From Streptococcus sp. LQJ-218 (GTDB lineage: Bacteria > Bacillota > Bacilli > Lactobacillales > Streptococcaceae): a DNA stretch of 64,000 nucleotides. Both the position numbers and the translations under genes were made by a program. Shown here one piece after another: positions 1 through 10,336 of the stretch. The notes under the pieces are model-generated. The model made no database searches. It had not been told where the DNA came from and saw only the letters and a program-made list of their open reading frames with translations. Numbering within the stretch: the first letter of the stretch is position 1; every line of letters starts with the position of its first letter. The stretch lies in contig NZ_QQRU01000010.1 of NCBI RefSeq assembly GCF_003428885.1, forward strand, positions 31,641-95,640, read 5' to 3'.

Positions 1-38
1 ATCAGGAGATGTTACCAAAATCTCCAACTACCCGATAA
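1..38 (+). CDS. gmk: guanylate kinase, C-terminal end only (partial)
   Basis: The window opens inside a gene whose last residues read QEMLPKSPTTR and then TAA at 36-38. That ending matches what I recall of the C-terminus of streptococcal guanylate kinase, and gmk lies directly upstream of rpoZ in streptococci. Only about 11 codons are present, so the call rests on this tail and on gene order. Guanylate kinase phosphorylates GMP to GDP in the cytoplasm. Confidence 0.6.
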   Translation, partial: QEMLPKSPTTR

Positions 39-62
39 AATTTAGAAAATAGGAACAAGCAA

Positions 63-377
63 ATGATGTCAAAACCCTCTATTGATACCTTGCTCGACAA
101 GGTTCCATCAAAATATTCACTCGTAATTTTGGAAGCAAAACGTGCCCACGAATTGACAGCAGGTGCGCCAGCAACTCAAGGTTTCAAATCTGAAAAGTCA
201 ACTCTTTGCGCTTTAGAAGAAATCGAAGCAGGAAACGTTACAATTCACCCAGATCCAGAAGGAAAACGTGAAGCGGTGCGTCGCCGTATCGAAGAAGAAA
301 AACGCCGCAAAGAAGAAGAAGAAAAGAAAATCAAAGAGCAAATCGCTAAAGAAAAAGAAGATGGTGAAAAAATTTAA
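63..377 (+). CDS. rpoZ: DNA-directed RNA polymerase omega subunit
   Basis: This 104-residue protein is the omega subunit, which helps assemble and stabilise the beta' subunit of RNA polymerase. It starts [14 protein letters not shown] and keeps the omega signature of an N-terminal helix followed by a [14 protein letters not shown] segment. The C-terminal third is a highly charged Glu/Lys/Arg helix, usual for streptococcal omega. An AGGA at 51-54 lies 8 nt before the first ATG, which supports 63 over the second ATG at 66. One oddity: residues near 50 read [12 protein letters not shown], with Cys where Arg is expected in the conserved ALrEI stretch, consistent with a CGC to TGC transition. priA follows after 65 nt and probably shares the transcript. 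Confidence 0.95.
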   Translation: MMSKPSIDTLLDKVPSKYSLVILEAKRAHELTAGAPATQGFKSEKSTLCALEEIEAGNVTIHPDPEGKREAVRRRIEEEKRRKEEEEKKIKEQIAKEKEDGEKI

Positions 378-442
378 GGTTGGGGGGACTCAATCTTATT
401 TTTTCTATTGCAAAAACGTACGGACAAGGAGGAGGTGAGAAG

Positions 443-2839
443 ATGGCCGTAGCTAACATTATCGTAGATGTACCTTTGATGCAGACGGACCAGCCTTATA
501 CTTATAGGATTCCGGAGGAATTTCTGGGAATGCTAGAGGTTGGGATGCGGGTCCATGTACCTTTTGGTAAAGGAAATCGCCTGATTCAAGGGATTGTTCT
601 TGGTTTGGAGTTCCAATCGGATGAAGAAGAGATGGAGCAAGATTTAAAAAATATTGCGGAGGTGCTGGATTTTTCACCTGTTCTCACGCAAGAACAACTC
701 TGGCTGGCTGAGGAGTTACGTAAATCCGTCTTCTCCTATAAGATCTCCATCCTCAAGGCTATGTTACCGGGATTTCTTAACTCTAGCTATGACAAGATCC
801 TCTATCCTCTGGCAGGTCTGAGTCGGGAAGATCGAGAGCGCTTGTTTGGTTCAGAAGATTCGCTTGCCTTTTCTTCACTAGACATCGCGAAGCAAGCTGA
901 AATGATGCGTTTGACTAGAAAAGGCTTGCTTGGTCTGGAATATCAGGCAGTCGATCAAAAGAAGGTCAAGACTCAGTCCTGGGTTGAAATTTATCTTGAC
1001 AAATTAGAAAAGTTAGAAATTTCAAATCGTGCCAAGAAGAAATTGGAATTGCGAGATTATTTATTAACTCATCCTGAAAGTACTCCTTTGTCAGCCTTAT
1101 TAGAAAATTACTCACGGGAACAAGTCAATTTCTTTGTAGAACAAGGTGCTGTTACCATAGTCCAAAAGGAAGTTCAACGCTCGGCTGCTTATTTTGAAGG
1201 CATTGAGGCAAGTCAGTCTCTGGAATTGAATCCAGAACAAAGACAGGCGCGAGATGCGGTTGTTAGTGCGATTGGCAGTCATCAGCCTCCCTTCCTGCTT
1301 CAAGGAATCACTGGAAGTGGGAAAACTGAGGTTTACTTGCAGATTATACAAGGTGCCTTGGATATGGGAAAAACAGCGATTGTTCTAGTGCCTGAGATTT
1401 CTCTGACACCTCAAATGACCGAGCGCTTTATTGCTCGTTTTGGTGAGAAAGTGGCCATCCTCCACTCAGGCTTGTCTAATGGTGAAAAGTATGATGAATG
1501 GCGCAAGGTAGAGCGTGGGGATGCCCAAGTTGTTGTTGGTGCTAGATCAGCTATCTTTGCCCCGCTGAAAAATCTGGGTGTTATCATTATCGATGAAGAG
1601 CATGAAGCGACTTATAAGCAGGACAGCAATCCCCGTTACCATGCCAGAGAGGTAGCTATTTTACGAGCCCAGTATAATCAAGCAGCTCTGGTACTTGGTT
1701 CAGCAACTCCGAGTCTAGAAAGTCGTGCGCGTGCTGGTAAGGGTGTTTATCAACACTTACGTCTAACCCAACGGGCCAATCCTTTGGCTAGGATCCCTGA
1801 GGTTCAAGTAATTGACTTTCGGGACTATATTGGACAAAATGAGACGTCAAACTTTACACCTCCTTTGCTAGAAGCTATTCAGGACCGTCTGACTAAAAAA
1901 GAGCAGGTCGTTCTCATGCTCAATCGCCGTGGTTATTCTAGCTTTGTTATGTGTCGGGAGTGTGGGACAGTGGATACTTGTCCCAACTGTGACATATCCT
2001 TGACCTTGCACATGGATACCAAGACCATGAACTGCCATTACTGTGGCTTTTCTAAGGAAATTCCTCAGGTCTGTCCTAACTGTAAGAGCCGCAGTATTCG
2101 TTACTATGGGACGGGGACACAGAAAGCCTACGATGAGCTAAGTGAACTCTTTCCTCAGGCCCGGATTTTACGGATGGATGTGGATACGACTCGTAAGAAA
2201 GGTAGTCACCAAGCACTTCTTGAGCAGTTTGGCAAGGGTGAAGCGGATATTCTTCTGGGAACCCAGATGATTGCCAAGGGCTTGGATTTTCCAAATGTAA
2301 CTTTAGTCGGAGTTCTAAATGCGGATACAGCTTTGAATCTGCCTGATTTCCGTTCTTCTGAAAGGACCTTTCAGCTTTTGACTCAGGTTGCGGGCCGTGC
2401 AGGCCGGGCTGAAAAAGCTGGTCAGGTCTTGATCCAGTCTTACAATCCGCAGCACTATGCTATTCGATTTGCCAAGGATCAGGATTACGAAGGTTTCTAT
2501 GCCTATGAAATGGGTATCAGACGACAACTTGGCTATCCACCTTACTATTTCACGATTGGCATTACTCTTTCTCATAAGAAAGAAGAAAAGGTGGTCAAAC
2601 GTGCCTATGAAGTCATGAACATTTTGCGGTCAGGATTATCAGAGACTAGTAAAATACTAGGTCCGACCCCTAAGCCTATCGCCCGCACTCATAACCTCTA
2701 TCATTATCAGATTTTAATTAAATACCGTTTAGAAGATGAGCTAGGTCCGACCCTCAACCAGGTCTTGGCCTTGTCACAAGAACGAGAAAATAGCGAACTT
2801 CGTCTCAGTATTGACCACGAACCGCAACAATTTTTATAA
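443..2839 (+). CDS. priA: primosomal replication restart helicase PriA
   Basis: A 798-residue superfamily 2 DNA helicase that recognises abandoned forks and reloads the replisome. The N-terminal DNA-binding domain (MAVANIIVDVPLMQTD) is followed by a helicase core with Walker A GITGSGKTEVY and a DEEH box. A zinc-binding insert has paired cysteines (CREC, CPNC, CHYC, CPNC), and helicase motifs TQMIAKGLDFPNV and QVAGRAGR follow. The frame is open from a TTG at 380, but a strong AGGAGGTGAG lies just before the ATG at 443, and family members begin at this residue, so 443 is preferred. fmt follows 12 nt downstream in the same operon. Confidence 0.96.
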   Translation: MAVANIIVDVPLMQTDQPYTYRIPEEFLGMLEVGMRVHVPFGKGNRLIQGIVLGLEFQSDEEEMEQDLKNIAEVLDFSPVLTQEQLWLAEELRKSVFSYKISILKAMLPGFLNSSYDKILYPLAGLSREDRERLFGSEDSLAFSSLDIAKQAEMMRLTRKGLLGLEYQAVDQKKVKTQSWVEIYLDKLEKLEISNRAKKKLELRDYLLTHPESTPLSALLENYSREQVNFFVEQGAVTIVQKEVQRSAAYFEGIEASQSLELNPEQRQARDAVVSAIGSHQPPFLLQGITGSGKTEVYLQIIQGALDMGKTAIVLVPEISLTPQMTERFIARFGEKVAILHSGLSNGEKYDEWRKVERGDAQVVVGARSAIFAPLKNLGVIIIDEEHEATYKQDSNPRYHAREVAILRAQYNQAALVLGSATPSLESRARAGKGVYQHLRLTQRANPLARIPEVQVIDFRDYIGQNETSNFTPPLLEAIQDRLTKKEQVVLMLNRRGYSSFVMCRECGTVDTCPNCDISLTLHMDTKTMNCHYCGFSKEIPQVCPNCKSRSIRYYGTGTQKAYDELSELFPQARILRMDVDTTRKKGSHQALLEQFGKGEADILLGTQMIAKGLDFPNVTLVGVLNADTALNLPDFRSSERTFQLLTQVAGRAGRAEKAGQVLIQSYNPQHYAIRFAKDQDYEGFYAYEMGIRRQLGYPPYYFTIGITLSHKKEEKVVKRAYEVMNILRSGLSETSKILGPTPKPIARTHNLYHYQILIKYRLEDELGPTLNQVLALSQERENSELRLSIDHEPQQFL

Positions 2840-2851
2840 GAAGGAGCAGAT

Positions 2852-3787
2852 ATGACAAAACTAATATTTATGGGAACGCCTGAATTTTCAGCGACTGTTT
2901 TAAAGGGACTTTTGACAGATGACCGCTACGAGATTGTTGCAGTTGTAACTCAGCCAGATCGTGCGGTTGGACGTAAAAAAATCATCCAAGAAACTCCAGT
3001 GAAACAAGCAGCCAAAGAGGCAGGCCTACCTATCTACCAACCTGAAAAATTATCGGGTAGCCCAGAAATGGAAGCCATCATGAATTTGGGAGCTGATGGG
3101 ATTGTAACAGCAGCTTTTGGACAATTCCTCCCAAGTAAACTCCTTGATAGCATGGATTTTGCAGTCAATGTTCATGCTTCCCTCCTTCCTAAACACCGTG
3201 GTGGTGCTCCTATCCATTATGCCTTGATTCAGGGTGATGAGGAGGCAGGAGTAACCATTATGGAGATGGTTAAGGAGATGGACGCAGGAGACATGATTTC
3301 TCGTCGCAGTATTCCTATTACTGATGAGGACAATGTTGGAACTTTGTTTGAAAAATTGGCCATTGTCGGTCGTGATTTGCTTTTGGACACTTTGCCTGCA
3401 TACATTGCTGGTGAGATTCAGCCAGAGCCGCAAGATCCAAGCCAGGTTACATTTTCTCCTAATATCAAACCTGAAGAAGAAAAGTTGGACTGGAACAAGA
3501 GCAATCATCAACTCTTTAACCAAATCCGTGGAATGAATCCCTGGCCTGTTGCTCATACTTTCCTTAAGGGTGACCGCTTTAAGATTTATGAAGCACTCCC
3601 TGTAGAAGGCCATGGAACTCCAGGTGAGATTCTTTCCATTGGTAAGAAGGAATTGATTGTCGCAACAGAAGAAGGAGCCCTGTCTCTCAAACAGGTTCAA
3701 CCAGCAGGAAAACCTAAGATGGACATTACTTCCTTCCTCAACGGTGTGGGACGAACTTTGGCAGTAGGAGAACGATTTGGTGACTAA
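2852..3787 (+). CDS. fmt: methionyl-tRNA formyltransferase
   Basis: A 311-residue enzyme that transfers a formyl group from 10-formyl-tetrahydrofolate to Met-tRNAfMet, making the initiator tRNA for translation. It opens with [15 protein letters not shown]. The catalytic region contains [15 protein letters not shown] (the SLLP and GGAPI motifs) and a downstream Asp in KEMDAGD. The C-terminal OB-like domain with [14 protein letters not shown] is present. Length is normal for the family. It has a good Shine-Dalgarno (AAGGAG at 2841-2846), and its end overlaps the start of rsmB by several nucleotides, which suggests translational coupling. Confidence 0.96.
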   Translation: MTKLIFMGTPEFSATVLKGLLTDDRYEIVAVVTQPDRAVGRKKIIQETPVKQAAKEAGLPIYQPEKLSGSPEMEAIMNLGADGIVTAAFGQFLPSKLLDSMDFAVNVHASLLPKHRGGAPIHYALIQGDEEAGVTIMEMVKEMDAGDMISRRSIPITDEDNVGTLFEKLAIVGRDLLLDTLPAYIAGEIQPEPQDPSQVTFSPNIKPEEEKLDWNKSNHQLFNQIRGMNPWPVAHTFLKGDRFKIYEALPVEGHGTPGEILSIGKKELIVATEEGALSLKQVQPAGKPKMDITSFLNGVGRTLAVGERFGD

Positions 3788-5093
3788 AGTAGAAACGGCT
3801 AGAAGTTTAGCCTTAAAGGTGCTAGAGGATGTCTTTATCAATCAAGCCTACTCCAATATCGCCTTAAATAAACATCTTAAGGAAAGTCAACTGTCAGCGG
3901 CAGATAAGGGCTTGGTGACAGAGCTTGTTTACGGAACCGTAGCCCGTAAACTAACTTTAGAATGGTACCTGTCTCACTTTATTGAGGATAGAGACCAGTT
4001 AGACAGTTGGCTTTATGTCCTTCTTCTTATGAGTGTCTACCAACTGTGCTATCTGGATAAGATTCCAGATCATGCAGTGGTCAATGAAGCGGTGGAACTA
4101 GCTAAACTTCGTAAAAAAGGTAGCGAAAAACTGGTCAATGCAGTCCTTCGTCGTATCTTGCGTGAGGGCTTGCCAGATATTGCCAGTATCAAACGTAAAA
4201 ATAAGCGTGATTCCATTGCCTACTCTTTGCCAGTTTGGTTGGTTTCTAAGCTCAAGGAAGAGTACGGGGAAGAGCGAGCACAAGCAATTTTTGAAAGTCT
4301 TTTGTTGCGCAACAAGGCCAGTATTCGTGTAAGAGATTTGAGCCGAAAAGCGGAAATCAAAGATCTGCTTGGTGCAAGTGATTCTCATTTATCTCCTGCT
4401 GGACTGGTTAAGGAACAGGGACATTTTGCTAGCCATGATTTGTTTGCGGATGGATCCATTACCATCCAAGACGAGTCCAGCCAGCTGGTTGCTCCGATGC
4501 TTGATTTGCAAGGTGATGAACGAGTGCTTGATGCCTGTGCAGCTCCTGGCGGAAAGACCGCCCATATGGCATCTTATCTGACGACAGGCCAGGTTACTGC
4601 GCTGGACTTGTACGACCACAAATTGGACTTAATCCAAGAAAACGCTCAACGTCTAGGAGTTGCAGATCGGGTTCAAACGAAAAAATTGGATGCCAGAAAG
4701 GTGCATGAGTTTTTTGGTCAGAATTCATTTGATAAGATTTTGGTGGATGCTCCCTGTTCAGGAATCGGTCTTTTGCGCCGCAAACCAGATATCAAATACA
4801 ATAAAGAAACGGTAGATTTCGCGTCCTTACAGGAAATTCAGCTAGAAATATTAGGTAGTGTTTGTCAAACACTACGCAAAGGTGGTATAATAACGTATAG
4901 TACCTGTACTATTGTCTCAGAGGAGAATTTTCAAGTCGTTGAGGCGTTTTTAGAAAGTCATCCTGAGTTCGAGCAGGTAAAACTAGAACATGAATGTAAG
5001 GATATCATGAAAGACGGCTGTATCCTCATTACACCTGAATTGTATGGAAGTGATGGATTCTTCATCAGTCAATTTCGCAAGATATCGGATTAG
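3780..5093 (+). CDS. rsmB: 16S rRNA (cytosine-967-C5)-methyltransferase
   Basis: About 437 residues. The N-terminal third is a NusB-like RNA-binding domain ([20 protein letters not shown]). The rest is a SAM-dependent RNA m5C methyltransferase with [14 protein letters not shown] (SAM-binding motif I), [16 protein letters not shown] (motif IV cysteine) and YSTCT (catalytic Cys, motif VI). It methylates C967 of 16S rRNA in E. coli numbering. No ATG fits; a TTG (3777) and a GTG (3780) sit inside the last codons of fmt, and the GTG is the more usual choice. phpP follows after 14 nt. Confidence 0.94.
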   Translation: MTKVETARSLALKVLEDVFINQAYSNIALNKHLKESQLSAADKGLVTELVYGTVARKLTLEWYLSHFIEDRDQLDSWLYVLLLMSVYQLCYLDKIPDHAVVNEAVELAKLRKKGSEKLVNAVLRRILREGLPDIASIKRKNKRDSIAYSLPVWLVSKLKEEYGEERAQAIFESLLLRNKASIRVRDLSRKAEIKDLLGASDSHLSPAGLVKEQGHFASHDLFADGSITIQDESSQLVAPMLDLQGDERVLDACAAPGGKTAHMASYLTTGQVTALDLYDHKLDLIQENAQRLGVADRVQTKKLDARKVHEFFGQNSFDKILVDAPCSGIGLLRRKPDIKYNKETVDFASLQEIQLEILGSVCQTLRKGGIITYSTCTIVSEENFQVVEAFLESHPEFEQVKLEHECKDIMKDGCILITPELYGSDGFFISQFRKISD

Positions 5094-5107
5094 GAAGGAA
5101 CTAACAC

Positions 5108-5848
5108 ATGGAAATTTCATTATTAACAGATGTTGGTCAGAAACGAACAAATAACCAAGACTATGTCAACCACTATGTCAATAGAGTTGGGCGTACCATG
5201 ATTATTCTAGCTGATGGTATGGGAGGTCATCGTGCGGGGAATATCGCTAGTGAGATGGCGGTAACAGATCTTGGTGTAGCTTGGGTAGATACTCAAATTG
5301 ATACAGTTAATGAAGTGCGTGAATGGTTTGCTAACAACCTTGAGATTGAAAATCAAAAGATTCACCAACTTGGGCAGGCTGAAGTCTATAAAGGAATGGG
5401 GACAACCCTTGAGGCTGTAGCCATTATTGATAATCAGGCTATTTATGCTCACATTGGAGATTCTCGTATCAGTTTGATTCGTGGAGAAGAATATCACCAG
5501 TTAACGAGCGACCATTCTTTGGTCAATGAATTGCTCAAGGCGGGTCAATTGACGCCGGAAGAAGCAGCCAGCCACCCACAGAAAAATATTATTACTCAAT
5601 CTATCGGTCAAAAAGATGAAATTCAACCTGATTTTGGGATCATTACCCTTGAGCCGGGAGACTATCTCCTACTTAATAGTGATGGCTTGACAAATATGAT
5701 TTCAGGAAGTGAAATCTATGATATTGTAACCAGCGATATTTCTTTGGCAGATAAGGCAGCAACCTTGATTCGTTTTGCCAACAATGCGGGTGGTTTGGAC
5801 AATATCACAGTTGCCCTTATTGCTGTTAATGAGGAGGCAATAGAATGA
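5108..5848 (+). CDS. phpP: PP2C-family serine/threonine protein phosphatase PhpP
   Basis: A 246-residue cytoplasmic PPM/PP2C phosphatase that removes phosphate from the targets of the partner kinase StkP. Metal-binding motifs are visible in order: the N-terminal Asp of [34 protein letters not shown] and GGLDNITV. The gene ends with an ATGA overlap with stkP (stop 5846-5848, kinase ATG 5845), the usual coupled arrangement of this pair in streptococci. The pair controls septal cell-wall synthesis and division in S. pneumoniae. Confidence 0.95.
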   Translation: MEISLLTDVGQKRTNNQDYVNHYVNRVGRTMIILADGMGGHRAGNIASEMAVTDLGVAWVDTQIDTVNEVREWFANNLEIENQKIHQLGQAEVYKGMGTTLEAVAIIDNQAIYAHIGDSRISLIRGEEYHQLTSDHSLVNELLKAGQLTPEEAASHPQKNIITQSIGQKDEIQPDFGIITLEPGDYLLLNSDGLTNMISGSEIYDIVTSDISLADKAATLIRFANNAGGLDNITVALIAVNEEAIE

Positions 5849-7743
5849 TCCAAATCGGCAAAATTTTTGCCGGGCGGTATCGGATTATCAAACAAATTGG
5901 TCGAGGAGGCATGGCAGATGTCTATTTAGCCAAGGATTTGATTTTAGACGGTGAAGAAGTGGCAGTCAAGGTTCTGCGGACCAACTACCAGACAGATCCT
6001 ATTGCAGTGGCGCGTTTTCAGCGTGAAGCAAGAGCTATGGCAGATCTGGATCATCCTCATATCGTTCGGATTACAGATATCGGTGAAGAAGAGGGACAAC
6101 AGTATCTTGCAATGGAATATGTTGCTGGATTAGACCTCAAACGCTATATCAAGGAACATCATCCTCTATCAAATGAAGAAGCGGTTCGAATCATGGGACA
6201 AATCCTCTTAGCTATGCGCTTAGCTCATACTCGAGGGATTGTTCACAGGGATTTGAAACCTCAAAATATTCTCTTGACATCAGATGGGACGGCCAAGGTC
6301 ACAGACTTTGGGATCGCAGTAGCCTTTGCAGAGACGAGTCTGACTCAGACTAACTCAATGCTAGGTTCAGTTCATTATTTGTCACCAGAGCAGGCTCGTG
6401 GTTCTAAAGCGACTGTACAGAGTGATATCTATGCCATGGGGATTATTTTCTATGAGATGCTGACAGGTCATATTCCTTACGATGGGGATAGTGCGGTGAC
6501 CATCGCCCTCCAACATTTTCAGAAGCCATTGCCATCGGTTATTGCTGAAAATCCATCTGTGCCTCAGGCTTTAGAAAATGTTGTTATCAAGGCAACTGCC
6601 AAGAAATTGACAGACCGCTACAAATCAGTCGCGGAAATGTATGTGGATTTGTCTAGTTGTTTGTCTTATAATCGTCGTAATGAACCAAAGCTAGTCTTTG
6701 ACGAAACGACTAAGGCAGACACTAAGACTCTTCCAAAAGTTCCACAAAGTACCTTGACTTCTATTCCTAAAACCCCGGTAAAAGAGGACAGGCCTCAACC
6801 TCAGCCTCCTCAGACAGAAAAACCGGTAACTAGTGCAAAACCAGTCAAGCGGCGTCGCATGAAAGCACGTTATCCAATTCTATTTGCGACCTTCTTGTTG
6901 ATTGTGGCATCTTTGGTATGGATTTTATATAGAACGCCCGCTACCATTGCCATTCCAAAGGTGGCAGGTCAGACGGTTGCAGAGGCCAAAGAAGCTCTTA
7001 AAAAAGCCAATTTTGAGGTTGGTGAAGAAAAATCAGAGGCCAGTGATAAGGTTGAAGAAGGTCGGGTTATTCGTACCGATCCTGACGCAGGTACGACACG
7101 CAAAGAAGGAACAAAAATTAATTTGATTGTGTCTTCTGGTCCGCAATCTTTCCAACTTGGAAATTATCTTGGAAGAAAATCCAGTGATGTAGTGGCAGAA
7201 TTGAAAGGCAAGAAGGTTCCAGAAAATTTGATTAAGATTGAAGAAGAAAAATCCAATGAAATCGAAGCCGGTACAATCATGAAACAAAGTTTACCGGAAG
7301 GGACAACCTACGATCTTAGCAAGGCAACTCAAATAGTTCTGACTGTTGCTAAAAAAGGAAATTCTATTTCAATGCCAAGTTATATTGGTTCTAGCCGAGA
7401 ATTTACAGTCAATAATCTTACTCAGATATACGAAGTTAAAAAGGCGAATATTGAAGTTATAGAAGTGACTACAGCTCCAGATGGAACAGCTGATGAGACT
7501 GTTGTAGAGCAAAGTCCAAAAGCAGGTGAAAAGGTAGATTTGAGCACTACTCGTGTTAAAATTTCTATTTATAAAGCGAAACAAACTCATTCTTCTTCAA
7601 CTTCTTCATCCTCATCCTCATCATCTTCGTCCTCAAGTTCTTCTCGGAAACCTAACGAACAAGGGGATGCAGAATCCACTCCAACACAGGGAAATTCACA
7701 AGGCAATTCACAACGAGGAGATACTTCCCGAGAAAATCAATAG
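5845..7743 (+). CDS. stkP: PASTA-domain serine/threonine kinase StkP with poly-serine tail
   Basis: A 632-residue membrane kinase. Residues 1-270 are a Hanks-type kinase with [17 protein letters not shown] and DFGIA. A Pro-rich linker leads to one membrane segment at about 343-365. The outer part has PASTA repeats at about 366-434, 435-506 and 507-578. PASTA domains bind muropeptide and peptidoglycan, and StkP coordinates septal and peripheral wall synthesis. Oddly, the S. pneumoniae protein is about 659 residues with four PASTA repeats, while here the fourth is absent. In its place is a run of about 20 mostly Ser residues (7588-7643) and then a hydrophilic Gln/Asn/Ser tail. The frame is continuous and closes just before a terminator, so this looks like a real end rather than an assembly cut. 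Confidence 0.95.
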   Translation: MIQIGKIFAGRYRIIKQIGRGGMADVYLAKDLILDGEEVAVKVLRTNYQTDPIAVARFQREARAMADLDHPHIVRITDIGEEEGQQYLAMEYVAGLDLKRYIKEHHPLSNEEAVRIMGQILLAMRLAHTRGIVHRDLKPQNILLTSDGTAKVTDFGIAVAFAETSLTQTNSMLGSVHYLSPEQARGSKATVQSDIYAMGIIFYEMLTGHIPYDGDSAVTIALQHFQKPLPSVIAENPSVPQALENVVIKATAKKLTDRYKSVAEMYVDLSSCLSYNRRNEPKLVFDETTKADTKTLPKVPQSTLTSIPKTPVKEDRPQPQPPQTEKPVTSAKPVKRRRMKARYPILFATFLLIVASLVWILYRTPATIAIPKVAGQTVAEAKEALKKANFEVGEEKSEASDKVEEGRVIRTDPDAGTTRKEGTKINLIVSSGPQSFQLGNYLGRKSSDVVAELKGKKVPENLIKIEEEKSNEIEAGTIMKQSLPEGTTYDLSKATQIVLTVAKKGNSISMPSYIGSSREFTVNNLTQIYEVKKANIEVIEVTTAPDGTADETVVEQSPKAGEKVDLSTTRVKISIYKAKQTHSSSTSSSSSSSSSSSSSSRKPNEQGDAESTPTQGNSQGNSQRGDTSRENQ

Positions 7744-7752
7744 TGATACTAG

Positions 7753-7788
7753 AATCTTTGTCATGATTTCATGGCAAAGATTTTTTTT
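7753..7788 (+). terminator. Rho-independent terminator after stkP
   Basis: A 13-bp stem, AATCTTTGTCATG pairing with CATGGCAAAGATT (one wobble), is followed by a run of eight T. It closes the rpoZ-to-stkP transcription unit. Confidence 0.9.
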
Positions 7789-7837
7789 GACTCCAGATTT
7801 GTGATAAAATAGAGGGAGTTGATAAAAGGAGGAAAGC

Positions 7838-8596
7838 ATGGAAGAATTAAGAGAACTAAATACCGTTATCGATGTGATTATGCTAGCAGGAACGATTCTC
7901 CTCAAAAGTGGTTCAGAGATTCATCGTGTAGAAGATACCATGATTCGTATTGCGCATTCACAGGGGATTGTGGATTGCAATGTTCTTGCCATGCCAGCCG
8001 CTATCTTTTTCTCCATTGAAAAGACAAATATTTCGCGTATGAAGCGCGTGACTTCCTCGTCTTATAATATTGAAAAAGTCTGCGATGTGAATCAGATTTC
8101 TCGTCAACTGGTTGGGGGGCAGATTGATTTAGAGACAGCCTTCAAGCAATTGACGGACTTACAAGCTCAACCCCTTCCCTATACCAAGTTGCAGGTAACT
8201 CTGGCTGCGACCTTTAGTGCTCCTTTCTTTTCGATTATGTTTAGTGGGAATATCTACGATGCACTTGGGGCAGGAGTGGCTACCTTATTTGGTTTTACCT
8301 TTTCTCTTTATGTAGAGAAGTTTATCCGAATTCCTTTTGTGACGGTCTTTGCTGGAGCTTTTGTCTTTGGGATAATTGCTCAGTTTTGGGTTCGCTACAC
8401 AGGCTTTCCTTCAACGGCAGATTTGATTATAGCTGGTGCGGTCATGCCGTTTGTACCAGGGATTGCCTTGACGAATGCGGTTCGTGATATTATGACTAAC
8501 CATATAAACTCTGGTATGAGCAAGATATTTGAATCCTTGCTCATTACCCTAGCTTTAGGGGCGGGAACTTCTGTCGCCTTGATATTAATGAACTAA
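7838..8596 (+). CDS. threonine/serine exporter family protein, large (ThrE N-terminal-type) subunit
   Basis: A 252-residue protein of the ThrE/DUF1212 family. The soluble N-terminal half has the typical SGSEIHRVEDTM segment and a SSYNIEKV strand. The C-terminal half is about five membrane helices. In many Firmicutes the ThrE exporter is split into this part and a smaller partner, which follows here after 1 nt, so the two probably form one transporter. In Corynebacterium ThrE exports threonine and serine; the substrate here is inferred. AAAGGAGG lies before the ATG, with a TGATAAAAT extended -10 at about 7800. Confidence 0.85.
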   Translation: MEELRELNTVIDVIMLAGTILLKSGSEIHRVEDTMIRIAHSQGIVDCNVLAMPAAIFFSIEKTNISRMKRVTSSSYNIEKVCDVNQISRQLVGGQIDLETAFKQLTDLQAQPLPYTKLQVTLAATFSAPFFSIMFSGNIYDALGAGVATLFGFTFSLYVEKFIRIPFVTVFAGAFVFGIIAQFWVRYTGFPSTADLIIAGAVMPFVPGIALTNAVRDIMTNHINSGMSKIFESLLITLALGAGTSVALILMN

Positions 8597-8597
8597 T

Positions 8598-9047
8598 ATG
8601 ACACTAACAACCTTTTTATTACAAGCCATAGCAAGTCTTCTTGCCATTATCACTTTTTTAATTGTACTCAATGTTCAACGGTCCATGCTCTTACCTAGTG
8701 GGATTTTAGGCATGTTTGTCTGGCTGATTTATCTCTTGCTCAAGGAACCAACCAATGTCATCGTAGCAACCTTCATTGCGGCCGTTATTGGTTCTTGTAT
8801 CAGTCAGATTTTAAGTATTCTTTACAAGACACCTGCTGTGGTCTTTATCTTGGCCATCTTGGCACCACTGGTTCCAGGATATCTCTCCTATCGAACAACT
8901 GCCTTTTTTGTGACAGGGGATTATAGCCATGCCATTGCCAGTGCTGCCTTGGTTGTCATGTTGGCTTTGGTAATCTCTATTGGAATGGCTAGTGGAACAG
9001 TAATTCTCAGACTTTATACCTACTTAAGAAACCAGCATAAAAGTTAG
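8598..9047 (+). CDS. threonine/serine exporter family protein, small (ThrE C-terminal-type) subunit
   Basis: A 149-residue integral membrane protein of the DUF3815/ThrE_2 type with about five hydrophobic helices (LQAIASLLAIITFLIVLNV, LAILAPLVPGYLSYR and others). It starts 1 nt after the stop of the large subunit and ends just before a terminator, so the two genes form a dicistronic unit. The PLVPGYLSYR motif mirrors PFVPGIALTN in the partner, as expected for two halves of one duplicated membrane fold. Confidence 0.85.
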   Translation: MTLTTFLLQAIASLLAIITFLIVLNVQRSMLLPSGILGMFVWLIYLLLKEPTNVIVATFIAAVIGSCISQILSILYKTPAVVFILAILAPLVPGYLSYRTTAFFVTGDYSHAIASAALVVMLALVISIGMASGTVILRLYTYLRNQHKS

Positions 9048-9053
9048 AATAAT

Positions 9054-9086
9054 AAAAGACTTGATTTGGTGAATCAAGTCTTTTTT
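9054..9086 (+). terminator. Rho-independent terminator after the thrE-like pair
   Basis: An AAAAGACTTGATT / AATCAAGTCTTTT stem with a short loop is followed by a T run, ending the exporter operon. Confidence 0.92.
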
Positions 9087-9160
9087 CTCTCTTTTACTGC
9101 CATTTGTGATAAAATAGTATAGAACGATTTTTTACAATGAATGATAAAACAGAGGTAAAT

Positions 9161-10336
9161 ATGACAATCGGTATTGATAAGATTGGTTTTGCGACCAGTC
9201 AATATGTCTTGAAATTACAAGACTTAGCAGAAGCGAGGGGAATTGACCCTGAAAAATTAAGTAAAGGACTCTTGCTCAAAGAATTGAGTATTGCGCCCCT
9301 AACTGAGGACATCGTGACCTTGGCGGCTAGTGCAAGTGACTCTATTTTAACTGAGCAAGAAAGAGCAGAAATTGATATGGTCATCGTGGCTACCGAGTCA
9401 GGAATTGACCAGAGTAAGGCTGCGGCCGTCTTTGTGCATGGCTTGCTTGGCATCCAGCCCTTTGCTCGTAGTTTTGAGATTAAAGAAGCCTGCTATGGAG
9501 CGACAGCTGCCCTTCATTATGCTAAATTGCATGTGGAAAATTCTCCAGAGTCCAAGGTCTTGGTCATCGCTAGTGATATTGCCAAATATGGAATTGAAAC
9601 ACCGGGAGAACCAACTCAGGGTGCTGGAAGTGTAGCAATGTTGATTACACAAAATCCACGTATTATGGCCTTTAATAATGATAACGTTGCTCAAACCCGT
9701 GATATCATGGATTTCTGGCGTCCAAATTACTCGACAACTCCTTATGTAAATGGTGTTTATTCTACTCAGCAATACTTGGATAGCTTGAAAACGACTTGGC
9801 TTGAATACCAAAAACGCTACCAGCTTACTTTGGATGATTTTGCGGCTATTTGCTTCCACTTGCCTTACCCTAAATTAGCGCTAAAAGGCTTGAAAAAAAT
9901 TATGGATAAGAGCCTGCCTCAAGAGAAAAAAGACCTCTTGCAAAAACATTTTGACCAGTCTATTCTCTACAGTCAAAAGGTAGGGAATATCTATACAGGT
10001 TCACTTTTCCTTGGACTTTTGTCCCTCTTAGAAAATGCAGATAGCCTAAAGGCTGGGGATAAAATTGCCCTTTATAGTTATGGAAGTGGTGCTGTAGCTG
10101 AGTTTTTCAGTGGGGAATTGGTTGAAGGTTATGAAGCTTATCTGGATAAAGAACGCTTGAACAAGCTCAACCAACGTACTGCCTTATCCGTCGCAGAATA
10201 CGAAAAGGTCTTCTTTGAAGAAGTAGACTTGGATGAAACCAACTCTGTCCAGTTTGCTAGCTATGAAAATCAAGATTTTGCCTTGGTTGAAATTCTCGAC
10301 CACCAACGCCGTTATAGCAAGGTTGAAAAAGAATGA
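9161..10336 (+). CDS. mvaS: hydroxymethylglutaryl-CoA synthase
   Basis: A 391-residue thiolase-fold enzyme that condenses acetyl-CoA with acetoacetyl-CoA to HMG-CoA in the mevalonate route to isopentenyl diphosphate, which streptococci use for undecaprenyl carriers. The catalytic cysteine is in EIKEACYGATAAL, the general-base Glu region is VATESGID, and the His is in CFHLPYPKLA. An upstream ATG at 9137 is in frame, but family members begin at MTIGIDKIGF, giving 9161, so I chose that. A TGATAAAAT extended -10 lies at 9106-9116. It overlaps mvaA by 4 nt (ATGA). Confidence 0.95.
   Translation: MTIGIDKIGFATSQYVLKLQDLAEARGIDPEKLSKGLLLKELSIAPLTEDIVTLAASASDSILTEQERAEIDMVIVATESGIDQSKAAAVFVHGLLGIQPFARSFEIKEACYGATAALHYAKLHVENSPESKVLVIASDIAKYGIETPGEPTQGAGSVAMLITQNPRIMAFNNDNVAQTRDIMDFWRPNYSTTPYVNGVYSTQQYLDSLKTTWLEYQKRYQLTLDDFAAICFHLPYPKLALKGLKKIMDKSLPQEKKDLLQKHFDQSILYSQKVGNIYTGSLFLGLLSLLENADSLKAGDKIALYSYGSGAVAEFFSGELVEGYEAYLDKERLNKLNQRTALSVAEYEKVFFEEVDLDETNSVQFASYENQDFALVEILDHQRRYSKVEKE

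Noticed and set aside
443..2839. Earlier TTG start of priA at 380
   Set aside because: The strong AGGAGGTGAG before 443 and the family N-terminus favour 443; the extra residues look unrelated to PriA.
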